Positions 51,146-62,870 of a stretch of 64,000 nt of DNA are shown piece after piece. Origin of the DNA: Kryptolebias marmoratus. Its lineage: Eukaryota; Chordata; Actinopteri; Cyprinodontiformes; Rivulidae. A model generated the notes under the pieces. It saw only the letters and a list, made by a program, of their open reading frames with translations. It was not told the DNA's origin and ran no database searches. Position 1 is the stretch's first letter. Each line of letters opens with the position of its first letter. The DNA is taken from NCBI RefSeq assembly GCF_001649575.2, contig NC_051433.1:24131297-24195296 (forward strand). The letters run 5' to 3'. Both the position numbers and the translations under genes were made by a program.

Positions 51146-53489
51146 AATAAATATATCTTCAACCCTCATCACAAACTGTAAATAACATCCCACCACTTTA
51201 CTGAACCTCATGAAACACAGGACAACAAATTCTGAGTTCTTCCCAGACCCCGAACAAGGTGTGAGCAGACCACTTACACTGGCAAACAAAGCAGCTATTT
51301 GTTTAATAAGTGATCGCTGCCATGACGACAGTAAACAGGGGGAGCACAGGTTTGTGTTTATAAACAAACACATCTCCTTGCAAGAGTCATTTAATATTAA
51401 CCAGGTGGAATGATCGGCTGATTTCCTAGGTGACACTCGGGGCAAGCACAGTGTAAACAAGTTCTGAGGGGACAAGGCGGGATGAGCTTCCGAGCATCAA
51501 GGTTGATGCAAATACAGCTTTGACTAGAATAAACAGCAAGCCAAATGTCAGGATAAACAAAAAGTCATTCTTCTGACGTTCAAAGACACATCACACTGAT
51601 GCACTGCAGCTGCTGAGCAAGCCACCACGAGTGAGAACAAGATGGGTGATGGTGGTGTAAGTGACCGGCAAGGCGGTCTCCAATGGAAACACATCCACCA
51701 AAGCAACCAAGTGTGTATGTTTTGTTTTTTTTGCCTCAACCCAACAAACAGTGGCTCTTCACAACAGCAGCGCAGTGAGGAACTTGTAAAAACATGTTAA
51801 ACATTTACCTCATTCAATTATTCAGTAACTGGGTTTGTGGAAGGAGCTAAGGATGTCTGCAGGCTCCAAGAAATGGCAATCACAATACTGCTGTAAAAGG
51901 TGCAAAAAATTAATAAAACACACTGGAACCATACAGACTACAAGTTTTTTTTTGATACTTGATTTGAGTCTTCAAGTTCAAAATGTAATTTAAATATCTA
52001 ATTGTCTGAAAATAATGGCAAGGCTGGATTGTGGGTGCTTTCAAGCTGCACATCAACTTGACTATAAATTTTTCATGCATACAACAACTTGCCATCTGCT
52101 GAGGTGAAGCCAACCAATGAGGCTTCCCTACCTAGAATCTATAATGTTCTTTTTTTCTCTCCACATCCCCTACAGATATAATTCAGTCCCCAAAATACAG
52201 TTACCCCCATGAGAGGAAAGCATAAAAGTAAGTGCAAAACACATATTTATATCACATCAGGACAATAGCAGTGGGACTCTCTGGCATGAAATCTAGATCC
52301 AAACCCATTACTCCACCACGAGCAGAGGAGAGGAGCTTAACATCCTGACATAGTGACTACGATGCCTCATATGAATATCAAACTATTATCACACTACAAG
52401 CTTGGATAAATTAACAACAAGAACGGCAGCCTCCAGGAGAGAATCTGAGTAGATCCATAATTTCAGAAAATATACAAACCCGTTTGTCACCTTTCTGAGA
52501 AACGCCTCGGCGTAAAGGCCTGCTGTGCGCAGACAATGACAGAATGTGCCAAAGTAAGGCAGGCCATGGTATTTTTAGTACAACCGGGGCCGATGGAGAC
52601 TAAGTAAATAGAGAAGTCTAATGAGTTTAAATCTGGTTGTGCATGAATGGAATAGTAATTCTGGGATGTGAAGCCTCTTTTAGGAGTGGTTCGCCACACA
52701 TTTTCTCAGCGACTCTCCTTCATCTGACTTTGATAGTCTCGCTCACATGTGGCTCAGGCCCATTAACACTACAGCGAGAGGACAGACACCAGGAGACGAA
52801 GGGGGGAAGCTTTTTTTTTGACCACAGGCTCAACGAGTGAATTGCTTCCTTTAAGCTCATTGTATCAATTATACCTTTAACACATGCATATCCAAAGAAA
52901 AACAAGTCTATCTATCTGCATGCAACGGAATTACTCAAAGTATGTCACATATTGAATTGTTTTAACATCAGTCCGTCTAAGGGGCTGTTCCTTAGTGAAC
53001 TTTGGAGGAGGAAATCTGCCAGATGTATTTTCCTGGGAAAATCAGGGTCAGTGCTGACAAACTTGTCTAATTATTATTGTGTGTTTTTGCAAACAGAGGA
53101 CAATATTAATGAAATTGACGTCTTCTGGGAGGAAGTTGGTTCACCAGACTGCAAATCTTCCTTTGTGAGCTGACAAAATGTAGCCTAATCATTTTTCGGG
53201 AGAAGCTTTGCAGCTCTGTTAAATCATTGGGACAGATGTGTGGTAAACCACAGCTCTTCACACAAAGTGAGCCGCTAATTACCACTGAGTAAGTCATCAA
53301 CTCTGCTAGATACATTTATTATGTTTCCTCTCGCACTACCAGGCATGATAACTGGAAGCAAATGAAGAGCCGGATCTCTGCACTGCCGCTGCAATCATTC
53401 TAAACAGTGTTAAAGGGTTTTCTCATGTCCTGTTTATACAGTTACAAAAATATTAGGTAAACCAATTCGTTTCAACTAATACCCAGTGA

Positions 53490-54198
53490 CTTTTTGCATC
53501 GCCTGCCACCTCAAGGTAAAGGTGGATGGTTATGTTTTTGCCTGTGTGTGTCTGTATGTTAGCAAAATATCTCCGAAATACTGGATGAATTTTAATGAAA
53601 ACTTTCAGAAAGTGACCATTATATTACCTTTTGAAGTGAACACAGTTCAAGATGACACAATTCCATTGACCTTAAAAACCACAAAAATGGCTTTAACGCT
53701 CAGTTTTAAAGATACTGCCTTAAGGTTTGTTGTGGTAACAGCTTAGAGTTATCCTAACATATATTCTGAGTGATAACAGATTGCACAAGATCTTTGCTAT
53801 TACCTTTTGGAGTAAACGTGGTTTGTTGGTTAGGAAAATATTTTCTGAGCCACTGGATAGATTTAATGAAACTTTCAGGAAATATTGATTGGATGTACAT
53901 TATTGAGTCTACAACTCAATAACCTTTGGAGCCAACCTTATTCGAGATGTCCACTACAGCCAACTGATTTTAGAAAACACAAAAAATGGCAAAAATTCTG
54001 TCAGTTTTACAGATATTGTGCTAAAGGCTGGTGTGGTATTGGCTGAGAAATACTCACAACACAAGTACTACTTATTGGATGAGGTTTTTGCTCAAAACTT
54101 TAGCATTAACTGTTGGAGTCAACCCTGTTTGTCAGTTAGCAAAATATCCAATGAACAACTGAACAGATTTTAATAAAACCTTTAGAAAGTAATCACTA
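53490..54198 (-). repeat. Monomer-type element, copy 5, left part (at least two monomers)
   Basis: Minus-orientation family sequence. The landmark AGCAAAATAT (or AGGAAAATAT) recurs at 53561, 53832 and 54138, giving monomers of about 270-305 bp. It begins at the low end with GCATCGCCTGCCACCTCAAGG and TTTTTGCCTGTGTGTGTCTG. It is cut at 54198 by the GC-rich insertion and resumes at 55268. Confidence 0.7.
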
Positions 54199-55267
54199 CA
54201 GGGTTTTTCCCAGCATATTATAAGTCTGGCGGGCCACGAGGCTTTGGTGACCCGGCCGCCAGGCTAAGCTCCACTTGTTTATTATAAATACATCATTTTT
54301 ATACACGTTTTTTTTCCACCCGCTCCCCCAAAACCGCTACCTTTATCTACCTCACCGGTGCGCGCGGCAACAGTGACACAATCGTGCTGTCCCCGCCCCT
54401 GCGCGAAAGTCCCGCGTGGTGTCACGTTGTGCACCTTTTATAACTTTGTGTGGACCGCGCGCGCTTCATTCAACCATCTGCTCTCTTTTTACCAAATTTC
54501 CACTAGTTACGTAGTGTACTGCCTCCTGTCTTTTTGGAGAATACTGCACTGACGTAAGTATAAACGCCTCCACCACGCGCTGTTCACAGAGCCCTGCGAG
54601 ACTCTAATGAGCCCTGAGGCCGAGCCTCCTTCAGCTACCTGGAGTTAGCTTGTTGTCAGAGCCGCAGTAATAAACATGGAACGAGTGGGTTTAACCAAAA
54701 ATGGTTAGTTGAGCTGAAATTCAGCAGGTGGCTTTACAAGACGGTAAGCATGTTTTGTGCTTAGTGAAAATATTATCTTTCTTTAACAGTAAAATTATGC
54801 TATTAAATTCAATATTAGATACGCACAGTACAGTACAGCATCTCTCTGTTTTTCAGAGTTGTCTGTTTTTATTCATTGGCCTGGAAGTGAGATGTGTGTT
54901 GGTGCTTTGTTTGCACTTTTTCATTTATGTTAATTTAATTTATTTGTAAATGTGACTTAAATTAGGATTTAAATTAGGTGAAACAATTTGTATTTATTTT
55001 AATTGTATTTTTGTTTAAAAATGATTTCAAAAGTGCCTTTTTGTAAAACTGTAGTTGTGTAAATATTTGGCACAAATATCTTACAATATTACATAATAAA
55101 TAGCCATATTTTCTACTTTCTGTCAACTTTAATCATTTTTTTACTAAATCACGGTCAGCCGGCAGTCAGCCGGCAGTCAGCCGGCAGTCAGCAGGTGGTC
55201 GGCCGGCGATCGGCCGGTGAACGGCCACCTACCACCGGGCTTAGCCTCTTTTCTGGGGGAAACCCTG
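54199..55267. mobile_element. GC-rich hAT-like DNA element, 1069 bp, nested in the monomer element
   Basis: The ends are inverse copies (CAGGGTTTTTCCCAGCA... and ...CTGGGGGAAACCCTG), as in a fish hAT-like family I recall. GGCTAAGC near the left and GCTTAGCC near the right extend the similarity. The centre has a CpG-rich promoter-like stretch (about 54340-54600, including a TGACGTAA CRE-like site) and then an AT-rich part. The open frame at 54358-54552 matches nothing I know, so the element is probably non-autonomous. Near-target bases CACT occur on both sides, but no perfect 8-bp duplication is visible. Confidence 0.68.
55152..55227. repeat. 11-bp minisatellite within the hAT-like element
   Basis: About seven units of an 11-bp repeat of the form CAGTCAGCCGG. 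The first three or four are near identical and later ones diverge to TGGTCGGCCGG and CGATCGGCCGG. It sits near the right end of the element. Confidence 0.85.
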
Positions 55268-55760
55268 CACTGGATGTATAAGTGCCTGATTATGTAATAA
55301 AATGGGGGAGATGGGCAATAGTCCTGTTAGAAGTACATGCTTTGCTGGGGTAATGGAAATTGCAATGTGGAAGACTGGGGTTCAAATCATTTTGTTTAAA
55401 AAAACGACAACAACCCTTTGTCAAAGTGCGGAATTCTGTAAAAATGAAACCATATGTAGACATTTACAGAACCTTTATTTTTAGACCATATTTAGTCAAA
55501 TTTTCAGCTAGACTTTTTGTTTTTGTTTGTCTTGGCGTCAATCCAATTCAAAATGGCCACCACTAGCCAACACAATAATATCTCTAATTCAGTTAATTGT
55601 ACATATATTGAGCTAAAATTTGATGCGTTCATAGCTGAAAGTTGTTCAAAACATACTCTGAGAGCGACATCTGGCAAATGAGAACGTTCTCACATGAAAC
55701 AATCTTAGTCTAAAACTTTGGCATGAAAGGCAGTAGGTGGTATGCATTCCTTTAACAAAT
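55268..55760 (-). repeat. Monomer-type element, copy 5, right part
   Basis: Resumes with CACTGGATGTATAAGTGCC, the expected continuation of the copy cut at 54198. It continues through CAATCCAATTCAAAATGGCC, TATTGAGCTAAAATTTGATG and AACATACTCTGAGAGCG to GGCATGAAAGGCAGTAGGTGG and TATGCATTCC, the complement of the family start. Confidence 0.7.
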
Positions 55761-56154
55761 GCTAGGCCTTTATCTAATTTAATTTAATTTTTTTACTTGT
55801 TAGTGGCTCAGAAGGTAACATACCTGTGAGACAACAGAAGACAAAGATTCACTAAAATCGCTTTAAAAGTTGGAGACCCAGTTACTGACCTTATCCTACT
55901 GCTACACAAGGTGAAGCTCTTCTTTGATGTGGTACTAGGGCCATTTAAGCCTAAAATGCATTTTCTAATTTCAAAAGCCCTCCCCGACCCCTTTACTTCC
56001 CAGAGAGAGGACAGAGAGGGTTAAAAAGGAAGGGACTTTGTGAGCTCCATTACCCAGTTAAACTGAAGAGAAAGGGCACAGGGCTAAATACCAAAAGGCC
56101 CTATATGAATTTCTGCAATTTAATGGAATCAGGTTTTAACTTCCTTCCTTTTGT

Positions 56155-56660
56155 TAAATACAGCCCCATGTCAGGATGATGCGGCCCACTCATAAAGCAG
56201 CACAATGACGATGTACAGTGGCACTAATACAAGGACATAGTTCATCATGACATTTTCTGCAATTCCCAACTGATTAGGGTCATTATGTTGGAGGCCTGAT
56301 TTATGTTGTCATTTCCTCTCACCAATCCTGCATCAATGAATCTTAATGAATTGGTAAATAAGGGTGAGGATTACACTGTGTGACACCACAACATTTCTCA
56401 CCCTCAACGGCCGAGATTTATGTAGCCAATTAGAGACTAACAGAGAAAATTGGCTGGCAGCAAAATAATATTCTTTATGGGACAAAATGGAGGAGCATTC
56501 TCAGTGAAGGGCAATTGTATTGTCAGTGTTAAAGACCATAAAGCTTCCTCCGAAGCCACCTTCAAAATGCTAAGAGATGTCGGAGTGCGGGCAGACCATT
56601 GTGAGGCTGGATGTTCACAGAACCGTTGAGCCTTGTGATCCAAAGTCTTTAACTTTCACC
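56155..56660. promoter_or_regulatory. Candidate conserved non-coding block
   Basis: Repeat-poor, compositionally even sequence between simple-repeat-rich DNA, with TCATAAAGCAGCAC, CATCAATGAATCTTAATGAATTGG and AGATTTATGTAGCC. No coding potential was recognised. Conservation is inferred only from appearance. Confidence 0.22.
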
Positions 56661-56906
56661 GCGGCCCATCTCACATGTTTGATCAGCATAAATACACCCC
56701 CGATATGACAAACATGTTTACCTTCTCACAGCAAACATCAGACAATCAGACGCCACAAGGTGCTGCTTCTCTAATGAAGACACAGGAGCTTTTATCAAGG
56801 CCAGCCGTGTCAGAAAGATGCTCCTTTTATGCAGACATCAAAAAAACCCTGCGTACAAAGAGGCCAATTTATTTGCTCTAAACATACAAGAAGGAAATAT
56901 TTTTAA

Positions 56907-56970
<64 letters not shown>
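56907..56970. repeat. Microsatellite (ATT)n
   Basis: About 21 ATT/TTA units. Confidence 0.97.
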
Positions 56971-56973
<3 letters not shown>

Positions 56974-57169
56974 GCAATTTTTTAAGGACAACCAAAAGTC
57001 CTTCATCCTTTTTTCAAAGCAGGAATAACAAAATACAAACACTTCTTTTGAGAAATATCTGATGAATACATGAAGAAAAACATATTCAATCTGATTAAAG
57101 CTCTTTAACAATTCCCCGGTACATCATTACTACGACCATGATAGTTTTTATTTCTTACATGCACATTAA

Positions 57170-57600
57170 AGAGTGCTGAAGATGATTACGGCGAGAGACA
57201 AAGCTGTTTTTGTGTATCACTATGAAGCACAAAAAGCTTGCCTGCCTATTAACACTAACTTCTTAAAAGGGCACTTAGAGTTATAATGAGAGCCTTTATG
57301 TATTACATATTGTGACGAGATTTAGTGTGAGGAAGCGGCTCTCCACATCAAACAAGCTGGCTTGCTATTAGGCACAGGGGCTGAGGGATGCTGTGTGAAA
57401 AGGAGTGGAAAATTAAAGCTGAAGCGACGCAGGAAAGGGCTTAATTTACTGGCATGTACAGTATGCAAATGAGATTACTCTCAGCTTAACTGCATCATTT
57501 ATGTCCATAATAACAGCATCATCATTACAGGGCTCAAATTAAATTACACTGTAATTAGCATATCAAAGTGATTGGTTAAAGTTTAAAACAAATACCCAAT
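57170..57600. promoter_or_regulatory. Candidate enhancer-like block with POU octamer
   Basis: Repeat-poor stretch containing a perfect octamer ATGCAAAT (57463-57470) and several TAAT/ATTA cores (AAATTAAATTACACTGTAATTAG; GCTTAATTTACTGG). This fits a developmental enhancer in a FOXP gene, but is inferred from motif content alone. Confidence 0.28.
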
Positions 57601-58439
57601 TTTGTTAATGAACATCTGTAATCACCGTGTAGACTCTCAGTGAAAACATCCAAAACAAATATGTGTTTTGGAGAAGGGCTGGAATATCAAACTGTGTGTC
57701 AGTCAGCCTGAAAGCGCGCGTCTGTGTGAAGGGTGGCGTCGCTCCTAAGATCAGGGGTGGGGTGGGGTTCCACCTGGAGAGCTCCACACACTCAGGATAT
57801 ATTTCCCAAACTCCAGGAGATCAAAGATCCAATTTCCCACACTTGCCACTTCAGGAGCTCATCAATAAAATACTAATCACTTCACGGCTGATTTGGAGAC
57901 TGGAGCCTCAGCCAAAGGCTTAGAGAGACTTCCATATCACAAAAAAACACCTCTGCTCTCACTGTCTTCACTGTTGTTTAATGTGTGCACACTTCACCAC
58001 AGAGACGAAGAATATATAAATAAATAAATCCATATTTTATATATATATATATGAGCAGGTTTTATCAAATAGCTGTCCTGATTTTTCCCTGAGAATCACA
58101 GTGATAAATAACAGCTAAACCTCCAGCTCAGAGAGCACTCCTTTAGAAATTACACGCACTTTATTTCATGTGCATTTCAATAAAAACCAACACAAATGAC
58201 TTACAACTTTAAATGGCTGCAAATTGTTGATGGATTTCACTTTGCGAAACTTTTGCAAGAAGATGACCACAAAGCCTTCCTCCTTGTTTTTCACTCACCG
58301 CTTCCCCCTCGCTCCTTTTTCTACATTATCAGGAATGCTCTCGTCAAATTTTCAAGAAGTGGCATCTTATTTTATTCATTAAGAAATCCATTAAAAGGCC
58401 TTATTTCTTGCAAGCATGTAAAAGATGTGCCTTTCAAGG

Positions 58440-58720
58440 TAGAGCTGGGGCAAATCCACTCCATCAGCTAATGACGGCACTCATTACACGAAGAAGCCGG
58501 CTAATGAAGGCGCGGTGGCCGGCCGATCCCCTCACCCAGCATAAAGCCCTATGAAATGCTAATATCTCACTTCTAATTAAAGGATTCTAAGTCCAAATGC
58601 ACCTTCACGGCCAGCAGCTGGCAACATAAATTTTATTTTTCAACACTACACTACACCCGGAGATGGGCCTGAGCAACATTCCATTAATCCATATTTAATA
58701 CCCCCACCAGTCTGAGGTTT
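58440..58720. promoter_or_regulatory. Candidate conserved non-coding block
   Basis: A mix of ATTA-rich sequence (CAGCTAATGACGG, CTAATGAAGGCG, TTCTAATTAAAGG) and a short CpG-rich stretch (GCGCGGTGGCCGGCCGATCC) in otherwise AT-rich DNA. No ORF or repeat was recognised. Confidence 0.25.
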
Positions 58721-61524
58721 CCTTCTCTCTCGGATCAGCTTTTACATTAGCTGCTTTCACACACAAACACTGAAGATGTTGAAGAGAAATGTGCGGTCTC
58801 TGATACAGAAATGTGATCCTGCACGGCTAAAAACCCCAAGAGGGTGAGGTTGGTGCAGGTGAAGGTACATAGGAAGCAGGCCATAATTCAAAGAGTAAGG
58901 TCTGACAGTGAACTTCAACATGTAGATCACATGTGTCCCACGGCAACAAGCTAATTTTGAAACCCACAAAATAAGTTTGAATTTCCTAGTATTTAGTTTG
59001 ATTTTGTGTGATGTGAGCCAAACGTGCATCAGAGAATCCTAGAATCTGCTTTCATGTAGATTTTTTTCTGTATTTTAATGTAAACAAATGAGTTGTAATA
59101 GTCGGCAACAAAAAATCATTCTGCTTATTTTGCAAATCAAGAAGTAAACTTGAATGATGCATAATTTAGTGGCTATTTTTATCACAAATGATACACATAT
59201 ACCAAAAAATTCTAATCAAAAACACTGAAAAATCACGTTATGACAGCAATTATGGCTTTAAATCTTTATACAAATTTAACTTGACTAGGACAAAGTTTTT
59301 AATTTTGTCCACCCCTGGTGCAAAATAATCTGACACCACTAATGAAGAAAATGTCTCAGATGCAACAATTTTTTGGCAGGTTATCTGAAGCAATTAGTTT
59401 CAGACTAACCAGCTTGACCTGTGACCACTGATATTCCGTATAATATGATTAGAGATAGGACTAGAAGCCAGAAGTTGAAGCGACAAAGGACAAGCGCCCA
59501 CTAGTGGCTGGCTGCAGTACAATTTTTACCACTCCACCTCTCTATCTAAGCAAATGAGACATTTTCCTCACTAAAAAATAAATATACACTTCAGATAATT
59601 TTTTTTCCGGTGTGGATTTTTGTTGGTTTCCGTAGTCCTTACCTTGGTGCTGAATGTTTGAGTTGGGAGGGTGTGTAGGTGGGACTTACATATCGAGAGT
59701 ACAGCACCACATGAGTGCGCAGCCTCTGGCAGTATAAAATAAAAATAATAAATGTATTATCTATAGAGGCTGTTCATACAGTATTTTTGCTGCTCAGTGA
59801 CATATGGTTTACATGTTTTATTAATATTAACAGCTGCCACCAGTTTAAGCATCAACCAGTGATGTTTACTTTTTCAAACTAATAATTTGAAAATAGGAAA
59901 AAAAATTAAATTTCATTAATAGTTATGATTTTCAAGCTGTTACTTGTTTTCATATGTAAAGTTACACTTCACCTCTGCTTCAGTACAATATATCTTTTGT
60001 GAGGCATGTCTATATACAATAAAATTAATGACTTGCTACTGTATTTTAGAGTTTAGATTCTGTCCATGTAAACATAATTTTTTTCAGATTTCTAGCTAGA
60101 AAAGCCCAATAACATAACATTATATCATTTTACATATTTATATGTTATCAGTTGTAGTTCCTATAGATGCAGGTCTGAGTTAAAGAAAAAATCTGAATCA
60201 ACCTAGAAAACTGTAATCTGTGCAACTCACAGTAAGAATGGCTGTTGTGAATGAGTGAGAAGTTTATTATTACACTTTTTTTCTTTCCCTTTTTATAGGG
60301 CCAGCCATGCTGTGCCTTCAGGACAAACACGTATGCACACAACAGCTTTTATGCATGCGTTACTAGGAGAAATGTAATGAAAAAAACAAAGAGGGAGAAA
60401 AAGCACACACACAGGGAAATGCTCTTGTATTGCCCCTGCTGCACCTGTATACAGTTACAACGCTTGCCCATCTCTGGCTGTAAATATGTTTACAAGAAAG
60501 CCCGCTGCCTTTCGCAGAAACTGACCTTGAAGCCAGTAAACAACCTTTCACAAAGTTCATTAACATCAAAGAGGGTATAGTCTTTCCCCTCTGAAAAAAG
60601 GTCACTGCCATTACTTTATCAACAAAATATAGCTGTGATAGGGTGGAAACTAGGATTAGTAAACACATTCCAATAACGAAGAGATCGTTAGCCTGAACTC
60701 TGGTAAAAACTAAATGTCAGAAAGTTGTATTAATCATGGTAATCACTGTTAGGTATCAGCAGCTCCCTCTGTGTCTGAGTCACCATTTTCTTTAATGTGA
60801 GTCACTGTAATGTATGTATTCAGCCAATCAGACTGAACTGCTTTTATTTAAAAATGTTGACATTTTCAGGTTTGATGCAACAGCTTTGGTTCAGCCTTAA
60901 AAATGAATGAGCAAAACAACTAAACATGTAAGTTATTTCAACAAAACAACAACAACTGCATGAGATATACACGCAGCCACTTCAAGGTCCAGTTTCAATT
61001 GAAGGGTAAAAATACTTCATATTTTTTACTTATCTTGCATTTGTTTTTAAAACAATGAATCTTTTTTTTTTTGGTTAACATTGGTGCATCACTTGCTGCA
61101 GCAGTAAAATGCATGACTTTAAAGGTCAGTGTTAAGAACATATCACATGATGTCTGTTTGATCCCAGCCCAAGTATTTTCCCAAGGATTCTGTGGCTCTG
61201 TACTGTGTAAATCAAGCGAGCTGACCTTCTACATTCCTCATGCTCCGTCCTCCCATTCATCCACAGGCGCAGATAATACTGGGTAAATATCATAAACGTG
61301 AGGATTTTAGGATTGAGGTGAGGCTGTCATCATCTTCTGCCAACTGGGGAGAAAAAAGTCCATGCGTCTGAAAGAACCCTTTTTTTTTCCAAATACTCAC
61401 CTGTGCTGCAGTTACCTGACCCTAATGCTTACATAAAGGCCTAAGTTTTTTTTTTTTTTTGTGTTGGTTACAGTGATTTTGCACAACTGTCCATTTCTGT
61501 GATAAAAGAGCTAGAATCTCTTGA

Positions 61525-62870
61525 AAGAATGCATATCACCCGCCACCTTTTATGCCAGAGTTTTAAACTGAAATCATTATATAAGGAGAAGGAACAAAGC
61601 TAATGCCGTTTTTTATTATTCTTTTAGTTACAGTTTATAAAAATGAGTGTATCTCAAAATCTAAGCCATGAACAAACTCAAAATAAATTTTTTGTGGTTT
61701 GAAAGGACTTATTATTGACAATTTTGAGGGATACAGCTTCGATATTTCTGTAATAAGGAAAAATATGTGAAAGCAATTTTTTTTAAATATATTTATGGGT
61801 TTGTTTGTTTGTTTTGTTTCGTTTTGTTTTTTTCCATTTTTTAGCTCACTATTTAAAAAAACAAATTTTGTTTTGGTTTTTGTTTGTGTTTTTTTTGCAT
61901 TTTTGTAGCTATCTATTTGCTTCCTATGGAGTTATTACGTAGATATTATTAAAATTTGGGATATATTGGTTGTACTGAGGTATAGCAAATTGAAATGCTC
62001 CAAAAGAATGGTCCTATTGCTATAAAATGCAAAAAAAAAAAGTTGGCAAACTTATTTTATGATAGGTCTTAAAGGGTTAACTGTAATGAACAACTTAAAT
62101 TCGGGTGAATCCAAAAATAATCAGCTCTAGATATGCATCCAGTGTTTACTTCCTGTGAGCTTCATTACAATCCGTCCACCAATTTATGAGATATTTTGCT
62201 AACAGACAGAGTTGAGGTCAACAGTTATTGCCAATATTTTAGTAGTGCTAGTCATGCTCAATGTGCAGTACAGTAATCACAGTATGAGATGTAAATGAGT
62301 CTCAGCTACAGCCATGCCAAATGTTTGCTCAAAATCTGTAAGTGACTTCAGATTAAGCTATTTTTGTTTGTTTTTTAAGGTCAGTTGGTCGTGGTGGCCA
62401 CCTTTAATTGAGTTGACTCCAAAATACAATAATTTGCAGATATATATACAATTGTTGTTTCCTGAAAGTTTTATTTAAATCCTACCAGTGGTTCATGAGA
62501 TATGTTAGTAATAAACAGACAGAGCTGACTCTAATAGTTAATGACAACGTTTGAAAATGTTCGCACCCAGAGTATGTGTAGGGGATGACTCTCAGCTACC
62601 AACACACCAAATTGTAAGTGAATTTCTGTAAAACTTGCCGAGGTATAGGCATTTTTGTGTTTGCCAAAGCTGCTTAGCTGTGTTGGCCATCTTGAATGGG
62701 ACTGACCCTAAGTGTTAATCAGTTGTAGATGTACACTGAATGATTACTTTCTTAGAGTTTCATTTATATCTGTCCAGCAGTTCATGAGATATTTTGCTCA
62801 CGTTACAGACAAATACACACACAGACAGGCAAAAACATTATTGTCTTTGCCTTCGGCAGTGAGGGATAGT
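61525..62870 (+). repeat. Monomer-type element, copy 6 (longest, at least three monomers)
   Basis: Starts ATGCATATCACCCGCCACC then TTTTATGCCAGAG. The landmark TTCATGAG (TTTATGAG in the first) recurs at 62183, 62492 and 62781, so monomers are about 290-310 bp. Each carries AACAGACAGAG, GAGTATGTGTAGGGGATGAC (or a variant), TCTGTAAAACTTGCC and GTTGGCCATCTTGAATGGG. It ends CACACACAGACAGGCAAAAAC then TTTGCCTTCGGCAGTGAGGG. The stretch about 61600-62060 is T-rich and unlike the monomers, so it may be a separate insertion. Confidence 0.72.

Noticed and set aside
61525..62870. Regularly spaced repeats considered as a CRISPR-like array
   Set aside because: The monomers are about 300 bp, diverged and A/T-rich, in a vertebrate intron or upstream region; this is an interspersed satellite-type element.
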